This document shows, in pieces, positions 12,701-36,500 of a stretch of DNA of 64,000 nucleotides. This stretch comes from Chamaecrista fasciculata (Eukaryota > Streptophyta > Magnoliopsida > Fabales > Fabaceae): positions 156,405-220,404 of the forward strand of contig QANZ01018775.1 of the NCBI GenBank assembly GCA_003254925.1, written 5' to 3'. The translations under genes were made by a program, and so were the position numbers. Each line of letters starts with the position of its first letter. Within the stretch, counting starts at the first letter, position 1. The notes beneath the pieces are model-generated. The model was not told where the DNA came from, searched no databases, and was given only the letters and a program-made list of their open reading frames with translations.

Positions 12701-13784
12701 ACGCCTCTTTGGGACTCTTTTAAGACCTTTCACTGTTCTTGATGTGGGATTGTTTTCCCTCCTTGGGGCTGCATCGTTCCTTGGTGGCACCATGAGAATG
12801 ACTGTTTCTATTTGTATCATACTTCTTGAACTTACTAATGACCTCCTAATGCTGCCATTGGTAATGCTAGTTCTCCTCATTTCTAAGACTGTGGCTGATA
12901 GCTTCAACAAAGGTGTGTATGATCAGATTGTGAAAATGAAGGGGCTGCCTTATTTGGAAGCACATGCAGAACCATACATGAGGCATTTAGTTGCCAGTGA
13001 TGTTGTTTCTGGTCCTTTGATCACATTTTCTGGGGTTGAAAAAGTGGGGAATATCATTCATGCCTTGAGGCTGACCAGGCACCATGGGTTTCCGGTGATC
13101 GATGAGCCTCCTTTCTCAGCTTCTCCCGAGTTGTGTGGCTTGGTTTTGAGGTCCCATCTGCTTGTGCTTCTTAAGAAAAAGAAGTTCACAAAGCAGAAGA
13201 CGATGACAGGGTCTACCATCATGAGGACCTTCAAAGCACGCGATTTTGCCAAGCCGGGATTAGGCAAGGGCCTCAAGCTTGAGGATTTGGACATTTTGGA
13301 TGAGGAGATGGAAATGTACGTTGATCTCCATCCAATCACTAATTCTTCACCACATACAGTGGTGGAATCCATGTCTCTAGCAAAAGCTGCAATTCTTTTC
13401 CGGGAGCTTGGCCTCAGACACTTGTTGGTGGTGCCAAAGACACCAGCGGTAAGATTTCATTTTGAAACTTGTGTTCAAACTAAATTGTTAGAATTGGTAC
13501 TAAACGGAGGCATATGAGTAAGTTTATTTTAGTCTAAACCAATGACTTGATATGTCCTCTACTCGTCTCATTTAAGTTTTGAATGATTCGCCATGACAAG
13601 AAGTGGTGATTGTATGTTATTCTAGCTTTAACATTTATCTCTGAATTGTTAATTTTCTTTCTTGGAGTGATATTTCTATTTCAAAATTTTGCAGAGACCT
13701 CCAATTGTTGGGATTTTAACAAGGCATGACTTCATGCCTGAGCATATTTTGGGACTATACCCTCACTTGGACCCTCATAAGTAG
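6751..13784 (+). CDS. CLC-c: Chloride channel/exchanger, CLC-c type (785 aa, 7 exons)
   Basis: Exons: 6751-6977, 8542-8742, 9769-9946, 10758-11020, 11244-11513, 12320-13448, 13695-13784. All are in phase, with GT-AG introns. The product is a membrane anion transporter of the plant CLC a-d group, expected in the vacuolar membrane (AtCLC-c is about 779 aa). The selectivity motif is GSGIPEVKAYLNG with Ser at about residue 176, where the nitrate-selective CLC-a has Pro; Ser favours chloride. The gating glutamate is in GKEGPMVHTG (about E219), and the proton glutamate in FALEEAASWW (about E286) suggests a chloride/proton exchanger. Many hydrophobic segments lie between residues 100 and 570. Two CBS domains fill the C-terminus, ending ILTRHDFMPEHILGLYPHL. 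The first residue is the first ATG after the GA-rich leader. Function in salt tolerance or stomata is known for the family, not shown here. Confidence 0.93.
7690..7985. repeat. Foldback MITE-like repeat in CLC intron 1
   Basis: GGGAAGGGAGG-rich sequence on the left faces CCCCTCCCTTC-rich sequence on the right, with outer TTTGGATTGGGG and CCCAAACATG roughly complementary. CTTTAA occurs on both outer sides and may be a target duplication. It resembles the repeats near 3075, 33700 and 35043. It is intronic and non-coding. Confidence 0.35.
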
Positions 13785-14210
13785 GGTAAGCAAGCAGTCT
13801 CTTTCTAACCAGAAGATTATCAGACCCAGGAATTAGGAAGTTCTTCAAAATTGCAAAGCATATGGAAGAAATTTAAACATCTTGTGTATATTTTTATTTG
13901 TTTTATTTTTACATGACTATGAAAGATTTATTCGAATGACATATTTATTAGAAGTTTTGAGAAATTAAGTAATTGGTTAAATTAAACATTTGGTCCCAAC
14001 AGTTTCATTAGAATTATAATTTAGTCGCTATACATTAACCGTATATGATCCAATCTTTAGAATTTTAAAATTTTGTACTTATATCTTCACTGTTATAACT
14101 TATAACATCGTTATTTATAACATTGTTAAATGTTAAATTATTGATGATGTGGGATTATATAACTATTAATACACACACACACACACAAGGGCAATCAATG
14201 CTTAGCTCTG
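13785..14210. other. 3' UTR of CLC and AT-rich intergenic DNA
   Basis: The first few hundred bases after the stop codon are likely 3' UTR. Beyond about 14000 the sequence is AT-rich without coding signal. A short (AC)n run occurs at about 14171-14187. Confidence 0.5.
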
Positions 14211-14216
14211 AACTCT

Positions 14217-15310
14217 CCTCTTCTCTTTCTTGCCTTTTTCCTTTTGAAATGACCCATTTTGTATTGTGAGCTTCATTTTGTATTAAAGTCCTTATTATTT
14301 CCAATACTAACTTTTGGAGATTTTTTTTTTGAAAATTTTTTTTTGATCCAAAGGAGTAACAAGTGTGAGAAATTATTTCGGCCAAAAAAAAGAAGGGTGA
14401 GAAATTATTTGGAATATATATATATATATAATTGGATCAATATTTAGAAGCCTTAGTTATCACGATTAAGACTAATAAATATATTAAATCAATCTAAAAG
14501 AGCATAACAATTTGAAATAACTTAAATAATAATCAAATATACAAGTGATATTTCATTATTAGGAATTATTGTTTTGGCAATGTTTCTCCTTATAGCTATT
14601 GATAAAATTCACAGTACCCAATTCAACACAATTCACAAAAATTATGAACCTCATAAGGCCTTCAACATTCAACGATACTCTTAAAACTATACATATATCC
14701 CTGGCCTTGGTGAGCCCAAACTTTCCCTTGCAAAAATAAAACTATACATATAATGACCCATTGACTCATTTTAACAAATAAAATAAAAGGAAATGGCCCA
14801 AGTCATGTATATAGCTCAAATGGCAAAAACAATATACACATCAGATTTTTTAGCCCAACAAAGAAAATTGTTCGAGTCTTTTGCTTTTGTAATTATTGTC
14901 CTTTTCTTAAATCTTTTTGTCCATTTTGAAAGAGTTTTCGATTTTAATCACTTTTCTTTCTCTTTCTTGCTTTTTTTTTTCCCTTTTGAGATGACTCATT
15001 TTATTTTGTGATATGTATTTTGCATTAAAATTTTTTAGATGACTCTTATTGAATCCAAAAAGGTTAATACGGTGAGAAATTGGTTGAGATATATAAAAAA
15101 TAAATTGGATCAAGATTGACCTAATAAATATATTAAATCAATCTAAAAGTGCAAAACAATTTGATATAACTTAAATAAGAATTAAACATACATGCTACAG
15201 ACATTTCACCATTTGAAACAAACATTTTTTTTTTTTTTGTGTTTCTTCTTACAAGTTACAACTATAGACAATATTTACAAGGTTTTCAACAATACTCTAA
15301 AACCTACATA
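14217..15310 (+). repeat. Diverged direct duplication of an AT-rich block
   Basis: The block at about 14217-14700 reappears at about 14953-15310 in the same orientation. Shared landmarks include TCTCTTTCTTGC, TTTTGAAATGACCCATTTTG versus TTTTGAGATGACTCATTTTA, and AATATATTAAATCAATCTAA. The offset is roughly 0.65-0.74 kb. The copies differ by many substitutions and small indels, so the duplication is not recent. No coding sequence is carried. Confidence 0.6.
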
Positions 15311-15326
15311 TTCGAGGGTCCAACTT

Positions 15327-15501
15327 GAGCTGCAAACTCAGAATCGCAAATTGAGAGATGAATTGAAGACCATAAATCAATGAAAGAGCTGCAAACTCAT
15401 AATCACGAATTGAGGGATAAATTGAAAACCATAAATCAATGAAAGAGCTGCAAACTCATAATCGCGAATTGAGGGATAAATTGAAGACCCATAAATCAAA
15501 T
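15327..15501 (+). repeat. 59-bp tandem repeat, three copies
   Basis: Copies begin at 15327, 15386 and 15445 with GAGCTGCAAACTCA and run through ATCAATGAAA before the next copy. The period is 59 bp in both steps; copies are about 90 percent alike. Because 59 is not a multiple of three, it does not encode a repeated peptide. It begins inside the second copy of the AT-rich duplication. There is no sign of a CRISPR or a gene. Confidence 0.85.
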
Positions 15502-17159
15502 TAAGGGTCCAACTTATATATCTAGCTCAAGACACAAAGAGAATATACCCATCGATAAAAAAGGATTTGGCAACTTTGGCTTTGCAGTATTGTTGTTTTC
15601 TCTTGGGCGTTTATTCGTGGGGACGTTCTCCCTCACGTTTTTGGTATTTTTTCACCCAAGTCATCCTAAAGCTTCTGTTTATATATAATAGAAATAATTA
15701 ATATATATAGAAGAAATATTCACGATGTTAATTATTTGAGACATATTTATGAATAAATTAACAAATTGATTTCTAAAAAATTATTGAATTGACAGCTTGA
15801 TACTTAAAACAATTGAAATATACATACTTCTAAAAGGGATCGATTAGAAAAATATATAAGAATTAGAGTGATATAATCGATGATAAACTATATATATACC
15901 TTTTGGTGTACTATTGATTTGATGCGTAGAAGTTGTATCGATCTTTTGTTCATTAACTTAATCATCGTCTTCATTTTGATGACTCTCTTCCATTCCCATG
16001 ATCTCAAAAGTTTGAAATGCGGCTAGAAAGAAAAGAAAACCATAAACTATGTGTTAAGAGGCGGCTTGCTGTTGAAGGGTGAATAACGCACTTTTATAAT
16101 ATAAGGAAAGGTCTAGAATGATCGTTAGAACTTTGAATCTAGACAATAAATTTAGAGGCTTTTTTTCTTTGTTTTATTTTTGTCAAGAAGTTGTTGAAAA
16201 GAAAACTCGAGAACCTTCTCGTATTTTTATTTTTAATTTTTTTAAATTATTTTGTTTTTTCTTTTGTTTTAAGAAATTCTTAAACTTTTTCTATTACTTT
16301 TCTTTCTACAATTGATAAGGAGGAATATATTGATTCTCCCATTATATGCGATTTATAATATGAATTTTTATTTAAATATTTGTTAGTAATTATAGGTTCT
16401 AGAGGCAAAATATTTAACTAAGAAAATATCGATTTTTTTAAAAAGTGTACAATTTAACATATATTTGTGATAATTATAATTGTAAAGTTTGATGTTTTGT
16501 TCATAATTTGGTCAATTAATAGCATGAAGTATGGTTACAAACAATCTAATTACTATATATTCTGTTTTCTTAATTTTAGTTTATATTTTGAAATCCTTTC
16601 AACTAATAAATTAGCTGGGAAAAACAAAAGACTCGTTCTTAAAATCTTTTCATGTTAATATCCCTAGGACTTCTTACGGTGTGTTATTGCATTGGATTAT
16701 TTTTTTGTCCAATCATAACATGATTTTTTTTTGTCATATTTGATATTTTGAATGGAATACGATTATGACTTAAAAACAAAAATCTATCATTAAGTTTTGA
16801 AGGAAAAATTTGAAAAAATATCTTTAAGAAACTATTTTTAAATATGGTGAATAAGATAAAGATTTTGAAAAATTAATTAAATTTGAGAACATAATTGATC
16901 CATAAAGATATATTAAATACTCACAACACTCATTCAATGAATAACTATTCTAAAATAGTTATGAATATTTTAATTTAATTTTAAAATAATTATAAATTAT
17001 TCTTATCAATTATGCCTAATTGCGTACACAATATACTTATAATGAGAGAAAAATAATAAAAAAGAAAATAAATTTAAATGATTGAAAAACCATGATTTGA
17101 TTTAGGATGAAAGCTTAGAGCCTATACACATAATAATAAAGATAAAATTTTTATAGTAT
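15502..17159. other. AT-rich intergenic DNA, no gene seen
   Basis: No exon-like sequence was found on either strand. Short runs of A or T and AT dinucleotides dominate. The stretch may hold decayed transposons that I cannot classify. Confidence 0.55.
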
Positions 17160-17650
17160 TAGTACCTCATATTTTGGGTGTTCGCCTACTTGGTTCTCAT
17201 GCCTGGCCAAGTCTAGTTCTCGTATGTTTTGGGGCGAACCTTACTCGGTCAAGAGCCTTTTTTGAGCAGTTTGGGGGCGGTTCATGACTTGATCAAACCC
17301 ACGTCGCACACACATTAGGCGATCGGTCCACCTGCGAACTCCAATTCTCCCACGATGGCCACACTCTGCATTTTTCGGACTCCCACTTCCTCCGTTACTG
17401 GCGATGGTGGGTCTGAACGTGGAGAGCCCTTTCTAGTCTCCCTGATCCTCCCCTGCTCTATAAATACCTCTGAAGACCATCGGTTTAAGGTTAGCTACTA
17501 TCTCAACTTTGAATTCCCTTTACTCTAACCTCAAACTTGTTCTAACTTAAGTGTTAGAGTATTCTTCGTAGGGCCCCTGTGAAGTCTTTTGCAGGTTTAC
17601 TCTACTTTGCTCATTGCTTTAACAGCTCATCCGTTGAACTAGGTAAACTT
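17160..17650 (+). mobile_element. LTR fragment, probably Ty3/Gypsy (fossil)
   Basis: This patch is sharply GC-richer than its surroundings and has an LTR-like order: a GC-rich promoter part, a TATA-like CTCTATAAATACC at about 17457, then ACTTAAGTGTTAGAGTATTC and a GTCTTTTGCAGG tail, as in many Tat/Ogre-like Gypsy LTRs. No gag or pol sequence adjoins it, so it is a solo LTR or a remnant. It is broken and probably old. Ends are approximate. Confidence 0.5.
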
Positions 17651-18466
17651 GGTTACTTTTAATTTATCAACTATAGATAATAATTCAGAAATCGAGTTAT
17701 CAATTCAATAATTTTTAAAAAATTAATCATTAATTTACTCTAGATTTTAATTACGTAATCCATAAAACTTCACTTTTTTTCCTCCTTCAAAAATCAAAAA
17801 TATGTGCTTTTTGCTTAAAAAAAAAGTGCTTTTTAATTCTTCACATTTTATTCTGCTTTCAGAGTACGAAATATATTTCATTTTTTACCTTTGAAAAATT
17901 ATTCTATCATAATAAAACAATGAACAAAATTTTAAAATTTTTTATTTGTAAAATTAAAAAAAAAATTTCAACAACAAAACCAAACAGACCGATTAGCCTT
18001 TTATTTTTTTCATCATTGAGAATCTGAACATAAAATAAAAGGGTATTTATTTAGTCACTTTTTTTCATCTGTCCTTCGTGGGTGAAAACAAAAGTTACTG
18101 TTCTTTCGATCGGAATTCGGAAAGGTAAAAACTAAAAGGCCGAAATAGAGGCATCTCCTACTAAAAAGGAAGGAAAAAAAGAAAAAACAAGAGAAAAACG
18201 AAAAAGTTCAAATCTCATCACTCACAAAGCGAGGGAGACAGAGAGAAAGACGAAGAGAATATTGCAGTTGCAAATTCAATTCCATTTTGGTTAACAAGTC
18301 TTAATTCTGAATTTCTGATCCCAACAAAACCACTCGTTCAACAACATTATCTGATTCATTCTACTTCTTCATTTCCTTTCAGAAATTACGGATTCCGAGC
18401 TCTGTCTCTGGCTTCCACAATTTCGCTTTCTGTATTTGAAATTGGAATATTATAGTCTGTGAATCT
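17651..18466 (+). promoter_or_regulatory. Upstream region and 5' UTR of the dynamin gene
   Basis: AT-rich sequence gives way at about 18220 to a purine-rich leader (GAGGGAGACAGAGAGAAAGACG) typical of a plant 5' UTR, ending at the ATG at 18467. No certain TATA box or known response element was identified. Confidence 0.4.
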
Positions 18467-31131
<12,665 letters not shown>

Positions 31132-32130
31132 ATAAAGCTACATATAATCTTAATAATAATTTTTCAGTTTTCACTGCCTCATATTGAGGATGTCCTGTAG
31201 TTTTTCTCTAAATAGGTTAAGTTGCACTGGCTTAGGTTTGTAGATAAATAATGTCTCTATTACATCCTCATATATATTATTCACCTTCCGGGTGTATGAT
31301 GGGTAAGATGATATTGTATCTTCCCACAATTCTTTTCCTCTTACAAATGTAATTTTATATCAATGTGGTCATCAAGCACATTAGTATCTGTGCCGATCAA
31401 TCACGAGTGAACATTTTTGTCTGGATTTAGACTTCTGTGTATCACACTGCCTTTGGGTTATATTCTTGCTCCCTTGCTTGAGGAGTCGCCACATCAAAGC
31501 CTAATTTTACAGCAAATTGTTATCAAACTAACCATTATTAATTTACATAACGGTATTAAGTTAATCTTAACTCTTAAGTGAATCCAATCCATTATTAAAT
31601 GGGCATCTATGATTTAATCTACTTAGACATTTTTTTTCTAGATTAGGTGAATTTTATTTTTGAGAATTCTCTTATTAGATTGACAAGATGATGCCATTGA
31701 TCAAGAAACCTAAAAAAAAAAGCAAAGTAATGATTCAATTATATTATGAATTGAGTAAACTAACAATTCAATTCTTGAAATATTACATAATTTAATTTTT
31801 AAAATAATTTAATAATATATTCTTTAATTCATGAAAATAAATAACAAATATATTGTCTAATTCTTTGAGAAACTAAACTATATATTTCAATCTTTCAATA
31901 ATCAAATTGTTAACTCATAATCCAATTATTATTTTACTTTAAGAATTATACTACTTTCAGGATATTTCTTTGATCATCTTTACTTCTGGAAGAGAATAAC
32001 ACAAAATGGTAATTAGTTAAAAGAATGAATACTATACAATGTATAACAGTATTTCAAAAAAGTTTGTTCATACGAGATATCCCCAAATTTTTTTTATTCA
32101 ACTGTTTAGCAAATCATAATTCCCTGATTT
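31132..32130. other. Dynamin 3' UTR and AT-rich intergenic DNA
   Basis: The first several hundred bases are probably 3' UTR. The rest, to the Helitron, is AT-rich without coding signal on either strand. Confidence 0.5.
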
Positions 32131-33398
32131 TCTCTACTAATCATTCCTCCATTTTCTCAACTGATCACTCCTTAATTTCCTCTATTTAATTCAATCACTC
32201 ATTAAGATTATAGCATTCACGTCAACAAGCTTCTCTCATCTCAAACGTTTAACTTCATTCTCCCCACAAACCCCATGGCTTCAAGTATGTAACTTCAAAT
32301 CCTCTATTTATATTTAGCTGTCACCTCACTGATTTGCATGCTTCATGTGATTTTACATTCTTTTTTTCTATGCTTTTAAATCAAAATGCAGTTATAATTC
32401 ATTTTAAGGGCATTTTGGTGATAAAATGTATGTTAATTTTTGTAATTATAAATATCAATAGGGTTAATTTAGGTATAAAATTTTTAAGTATCTTCGAATA
32501 TCTTCATTAATTTCTTATTTTTTAACATAATTTGTAGTTTGTTAAGAATTATCTTTCATCTAATTGGCTATTGTCATTTAATATATTATTTTATATTAAC
32601 CTTTAATCTTTATTATTATTCAACATCTTCAGATTTCGGTGATACCAAATCTTATCTTCAAATTTCAGTGATACCAAATCTTATCATTAACTGAGAGAGA
32701 ATTTTTGAAGATTTAATTTGTTATGGAGATTTTATGTACCAGAATTTTTGAAGATTCAATTTGTTAAAGAGATTTTATAAGATTCGTTTTCTTCCCTATA
32801 AATACATATTAATGGGGTGCTCACTCATATTCAGATTTGAGGTTAGTTCCCGTTAAGCCTTCAAACATTCTTCTTTCATCAAGAAAAACTCCCCAGATTA
32901 TATGCTTTAATTGTGTATCAAATTCATTTTAAATGTTATGTATGTGACTTTGGATTAGTTTATGCCCATCTTTGCAATGACCTTGGAAAATACATCAGTG
33001 CATTGCTTCTATCCTCATCAACAATGCTACATTTAGAACTCCCTTACAAGTAAGTGCAGGCAATCAAAGTGGAAAATCTAAAAAAGAGTTCCAGAAATTT
33101 AAAGGTAAGTGCAACTTTCGTTTTCCTCTGTCTTTGTTATGCAGTAGGAAATGATCAAGTTCCATATTTTAGATTGAGAACCAACAATAATTGCTTTCTT
33201 CTGAAATTAGCCATTTGTTGGATTTAGTTAAGAATTGAACATAAATAACAAAGGTATGCACTAGCCTTTGTATATAGATATTGCCTATATTATAACTTCC
33301 AATTATTTTCTTTTTTTTTTTTATGTTCATTTGATATATGGTCGGACTAGAATTTCATTTTCTTAACAGTTCCGCGCATCGCGCGGGCTGAAGGCTAG
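32131..33398 (+). mobile_element. Non-autonomous Helitron (about 1.27 kb)
   Basis: The 3' end is clear: a perfect 6-bp GC hairpin CCGCGC-ATC-GCGCGG at 33372-33386, eight further bases, then CTAG (33395-33398) followed by T, as Helitrons insert between A and T. A fitting 5' end, TCTCTACTAATC, is at 32131, though the base before it is T rather than the expected A, so the 5' end is less sure. No Rep/helicase is encoded. A TATA-like CCCTATAAATAC near 32795 and an ATG followed by a GTATGT donor-like site near 32276 may be picked-up host sequence. It lies between two convergent genes. Confidence 0.75.
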
Positions 33399-33541
33399 TA
33401 CTACATAACAGGGTAGCAGACTAGCAGGGCTATTAATTTTACAAAGTAAAACTAACCATATATTCATATATATTTGTTTTTTGCCTGAACCATATATTCG
33501 TATTTACAAATGAAGAATTTGGAAAGTTAATATCTTTACAT

Positions 33542-36500
33542 CTAGAGGATACCTTCCTTAAAAGGACCAGAATCACGCAAGAGTTCAATAACAAGCTTCA
33601 CCTGTAAATAACAACAAATCACAACATGCATTTTATCCGTCTGAGTAACATGCACAGAAATGACCCTTCAATGGAAAGAACTACACTTCAAAATAGAATG
33701 AAATTGAGAAAGATCTTTATAGGTGTATGGAAGATAGTTAACATTCCATTCTCTTCTCTTAATTATCAAAGAAAAAGAAAAATTGAAGAGTTCAGGATTG
33801 TCTGGGAAGTCAGAAATTCAAAAATAAGATAATGGAAGATTTTGGATTAATTTTTCATTATCTTCTTCCTTCACAAATCTAAAATACCTTGTTGGGACAT
33901 TTTGGAAGATTTATAACATCCAAATAGAAGAGGGATAAGGAATTAACACTCTTCTTTTCTCCTTTAATATCTTTCCTTTCATAGCCCTTTTAATTAATTT
34001 CCAAACATATCATTAACAAATTCGCTCATACGAATTTGAAACATAGCATGATATGTAAAATGCAACATAACAAAAGCTAGTATTCTATTATAATTTGAAG
34101 TAACATGCTATGTCTTATTTAGGGTTTCATTTTTCCTTTGTATTCCATTATTGGCCATAACGTATCAGTTTACTACTGAATTTAAGTCTGTAGCAATCAA
34201 TGTAAAAAAATTTAGGGAAAAAATATTTTATCATTTCTAGCATTGAATATGCTTCAATGGCTTCAAAGAATGCATAATTGCATATGTTAACTAACAATAT
34301 CATACCTGAGAAGATTCACGAACTAAAACTTCTTCAATAGGCTTCCTAAATCCCTTATCGGTAAGGTAATGGCAGCTATAAGTTGTAACTGGAGTGTATC
34401 CTCGTTGAATCTTATGCTCACCCTGGGCCCCTGCCTCTACTGTTTGAAGATTAAGTTCAATTGCTGCTTCAATGGCCTATGATGCCAAACAAATCAGAAC
34501 AACATTATTAGCTTCTCTGATCAAAATTACATCATCTATCTGAGTGATAGAATTCCTTTACTGGAAATTGCTAGAAGCTGAAACTACAGCCTCTCAATTC
34601 ATTCAAAATAAAAGGAACAACACAAATAACAGAACCAGACAGCAATACAGCAACAAATACAAGGAAATAACACACTAATGCAGAAAATAACATATGCTGG
34701 ACATTAGAGAGGCCAGACTCTCCCAAGTATTCCCAAATAATTCCCTCCTCCTCCACAGCAGCTTCTTTTTCCATATATGCATGCCCACGACCTCCTTCCA
34801 CCAAGATGTCAGAATCCGTTATGCCCAGCATTCCCACTTTCTCCGTACTGTCCCTCACTCCTTTTCCTCTCCTTCTGTACACTTGTGCCTCATCACTACC
34901 CAGCCCAACTGTTTTGGGCCCAATTCTTGGTTTCCTGCCCCTTCTCTTGTTAGTTTCAAATTCAGCAACACCCCCAGCTTTTGGTGAATCAATATCATAA
35001 GTTCTAGAATCCAGCCAGGGAATAAAAAAGACTTAATCATTAAGGAATTTATTTGGAAATGAGGAAAGGAAGAGAAGAAATTACGAGGCGAAGGGAAGAG
35101 AACAAACACACACACACACATTAATTGGAGAGGAGTTATGGAGAAGAATAGAAGGTTTCATTGAGATATTAAAATAATTTTCTTGCTCAAACAGTAATTA
35201 AAAAGAATGGGAGGAGGATAATGAAAGATTTTCAACTACATTCCAAAATCCTTCATAATATCGTTAGGATACCCAATTTGGGAGGTTTTTGTATTTGGAG
35301 GAGGAAAGATATTATCATATAACAATCCCTTCTCCTTCCTTCACTCCCATTAATTTTCAATGGATTTCTTCCATTCTCCTTGAAGTTCAACTCGCAAATC
35401 TCCTCTAAACAAGTATGTATTTTTATTTTTATTTTTTGTGTTGTCATTGATGCTTCAGTAGAAACTGCTAGACAAATAACAGGAAAAAGAACAAATGAAA
35501 AAGGAGGGGAGGGGGTGGAAATGTTAGAGCACACAGAAATATCAATGGAACTGCCAACTACATCGTATTGATGCTTAATAATTTTGCTGCCACCTTAAAC
35601 AAGTGGAAAGAAGAAAAAGAGAATCTTCACTTTCTTAGAGTGGTGGCAACTTTAGTATAGCCCATTGAAATCAAAGAAGAATCTCTAAATTGAAGTTGGG
35701 GAGGGGGGGGGGGGGNGGGGGGAGAAATCAATTAAAGGATGCAGAAAGAGAAGATAAAAACAATTACTCCTACAGGATTTCGAGGAAGGTGAACCTGGTA
35801 ATAACATGCTTCAAAATGCAAACTTGGATAGTAAGCTCTTGGTTTACATCCCCATAGACGCCCAAACAATGTATCTCCTCCAATAAGATTTAGAGCTCCA
35901 GCAACAGGTTCGTCTCCTTCTTCTGCCATAACGAGTAGTACCTGATCTCCCATTTTTGATCCCATCTCATGAAAAAACTCCCTTGTCAAGTAAGGACTTC
36001 CCCACCTGTCGATAAACCAATAAGATTTTGAAGTAGGGACATGTCAACCATACCGCATCAACAAATAAATTTTGTATCGAAATGAAAGGTTTGATCAAAG
36101 GAAACAGACTTGTTATCAGTTGTGTTCCTGTAGAAGTTATAGAAGGAATCCCAGTGCCTTGCCTGCCAGTACATTTTTATAAAAAGAGGGGATAAATTGA
36201 AGGAAAATGATTCTGAATCTTGCCAAAACTGAGTATTGTCAATTGAGTAAAGTACACATAAATACATTGGTTAGTGCAAAAGATCTCCAGACTCCAATCC
36301 CACTGCATATCCAACTTCCTAATAAGTGATCCCATGGCAAGAACACCAAAGAAATCATGCAATGAAGAAAGTCCTATCCCCTAATCAAGTCACACACACG
36401 CACAGATAGAAAGAGAGACAGACATTTCATACATAAATAACTATGCATGTATATAAGACATCTCCATCAGGAACCTTGGAGAAATATATTTAAAAAGAAG

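Noticed and set aside
6751-13784. CLC-a nitrate transporter
   Set aside because: The selectivity motif has Ser, not Pro, in the G-x-G-I-P position.
14805-14885. tRNA gene or SINE head (TAGCTCAAATGGC with GTTCGAGTC)
   Set aside because: A-box and B-box-like words are about 57 bases apart with no cloverleaf, A-tail or target duplication.
15327-15501. CRISPR array
   Set aside because: It is a head-to-tail 59-bp tandem repeat without spacers, in a plant nuclear genome.
32276-32300. Start exon of a gene (ATGGCTTCAA then GTATGT)
   Set aside because: No downstream coding exons were found. It lies inside the Helitron and may be a captured scrap or chance.
34571-34987. Overlapping open frames on both strands as a small gene
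   Set aside because: They lie in the intron between two well-supported exons of the acyltransferase and resemble no family.
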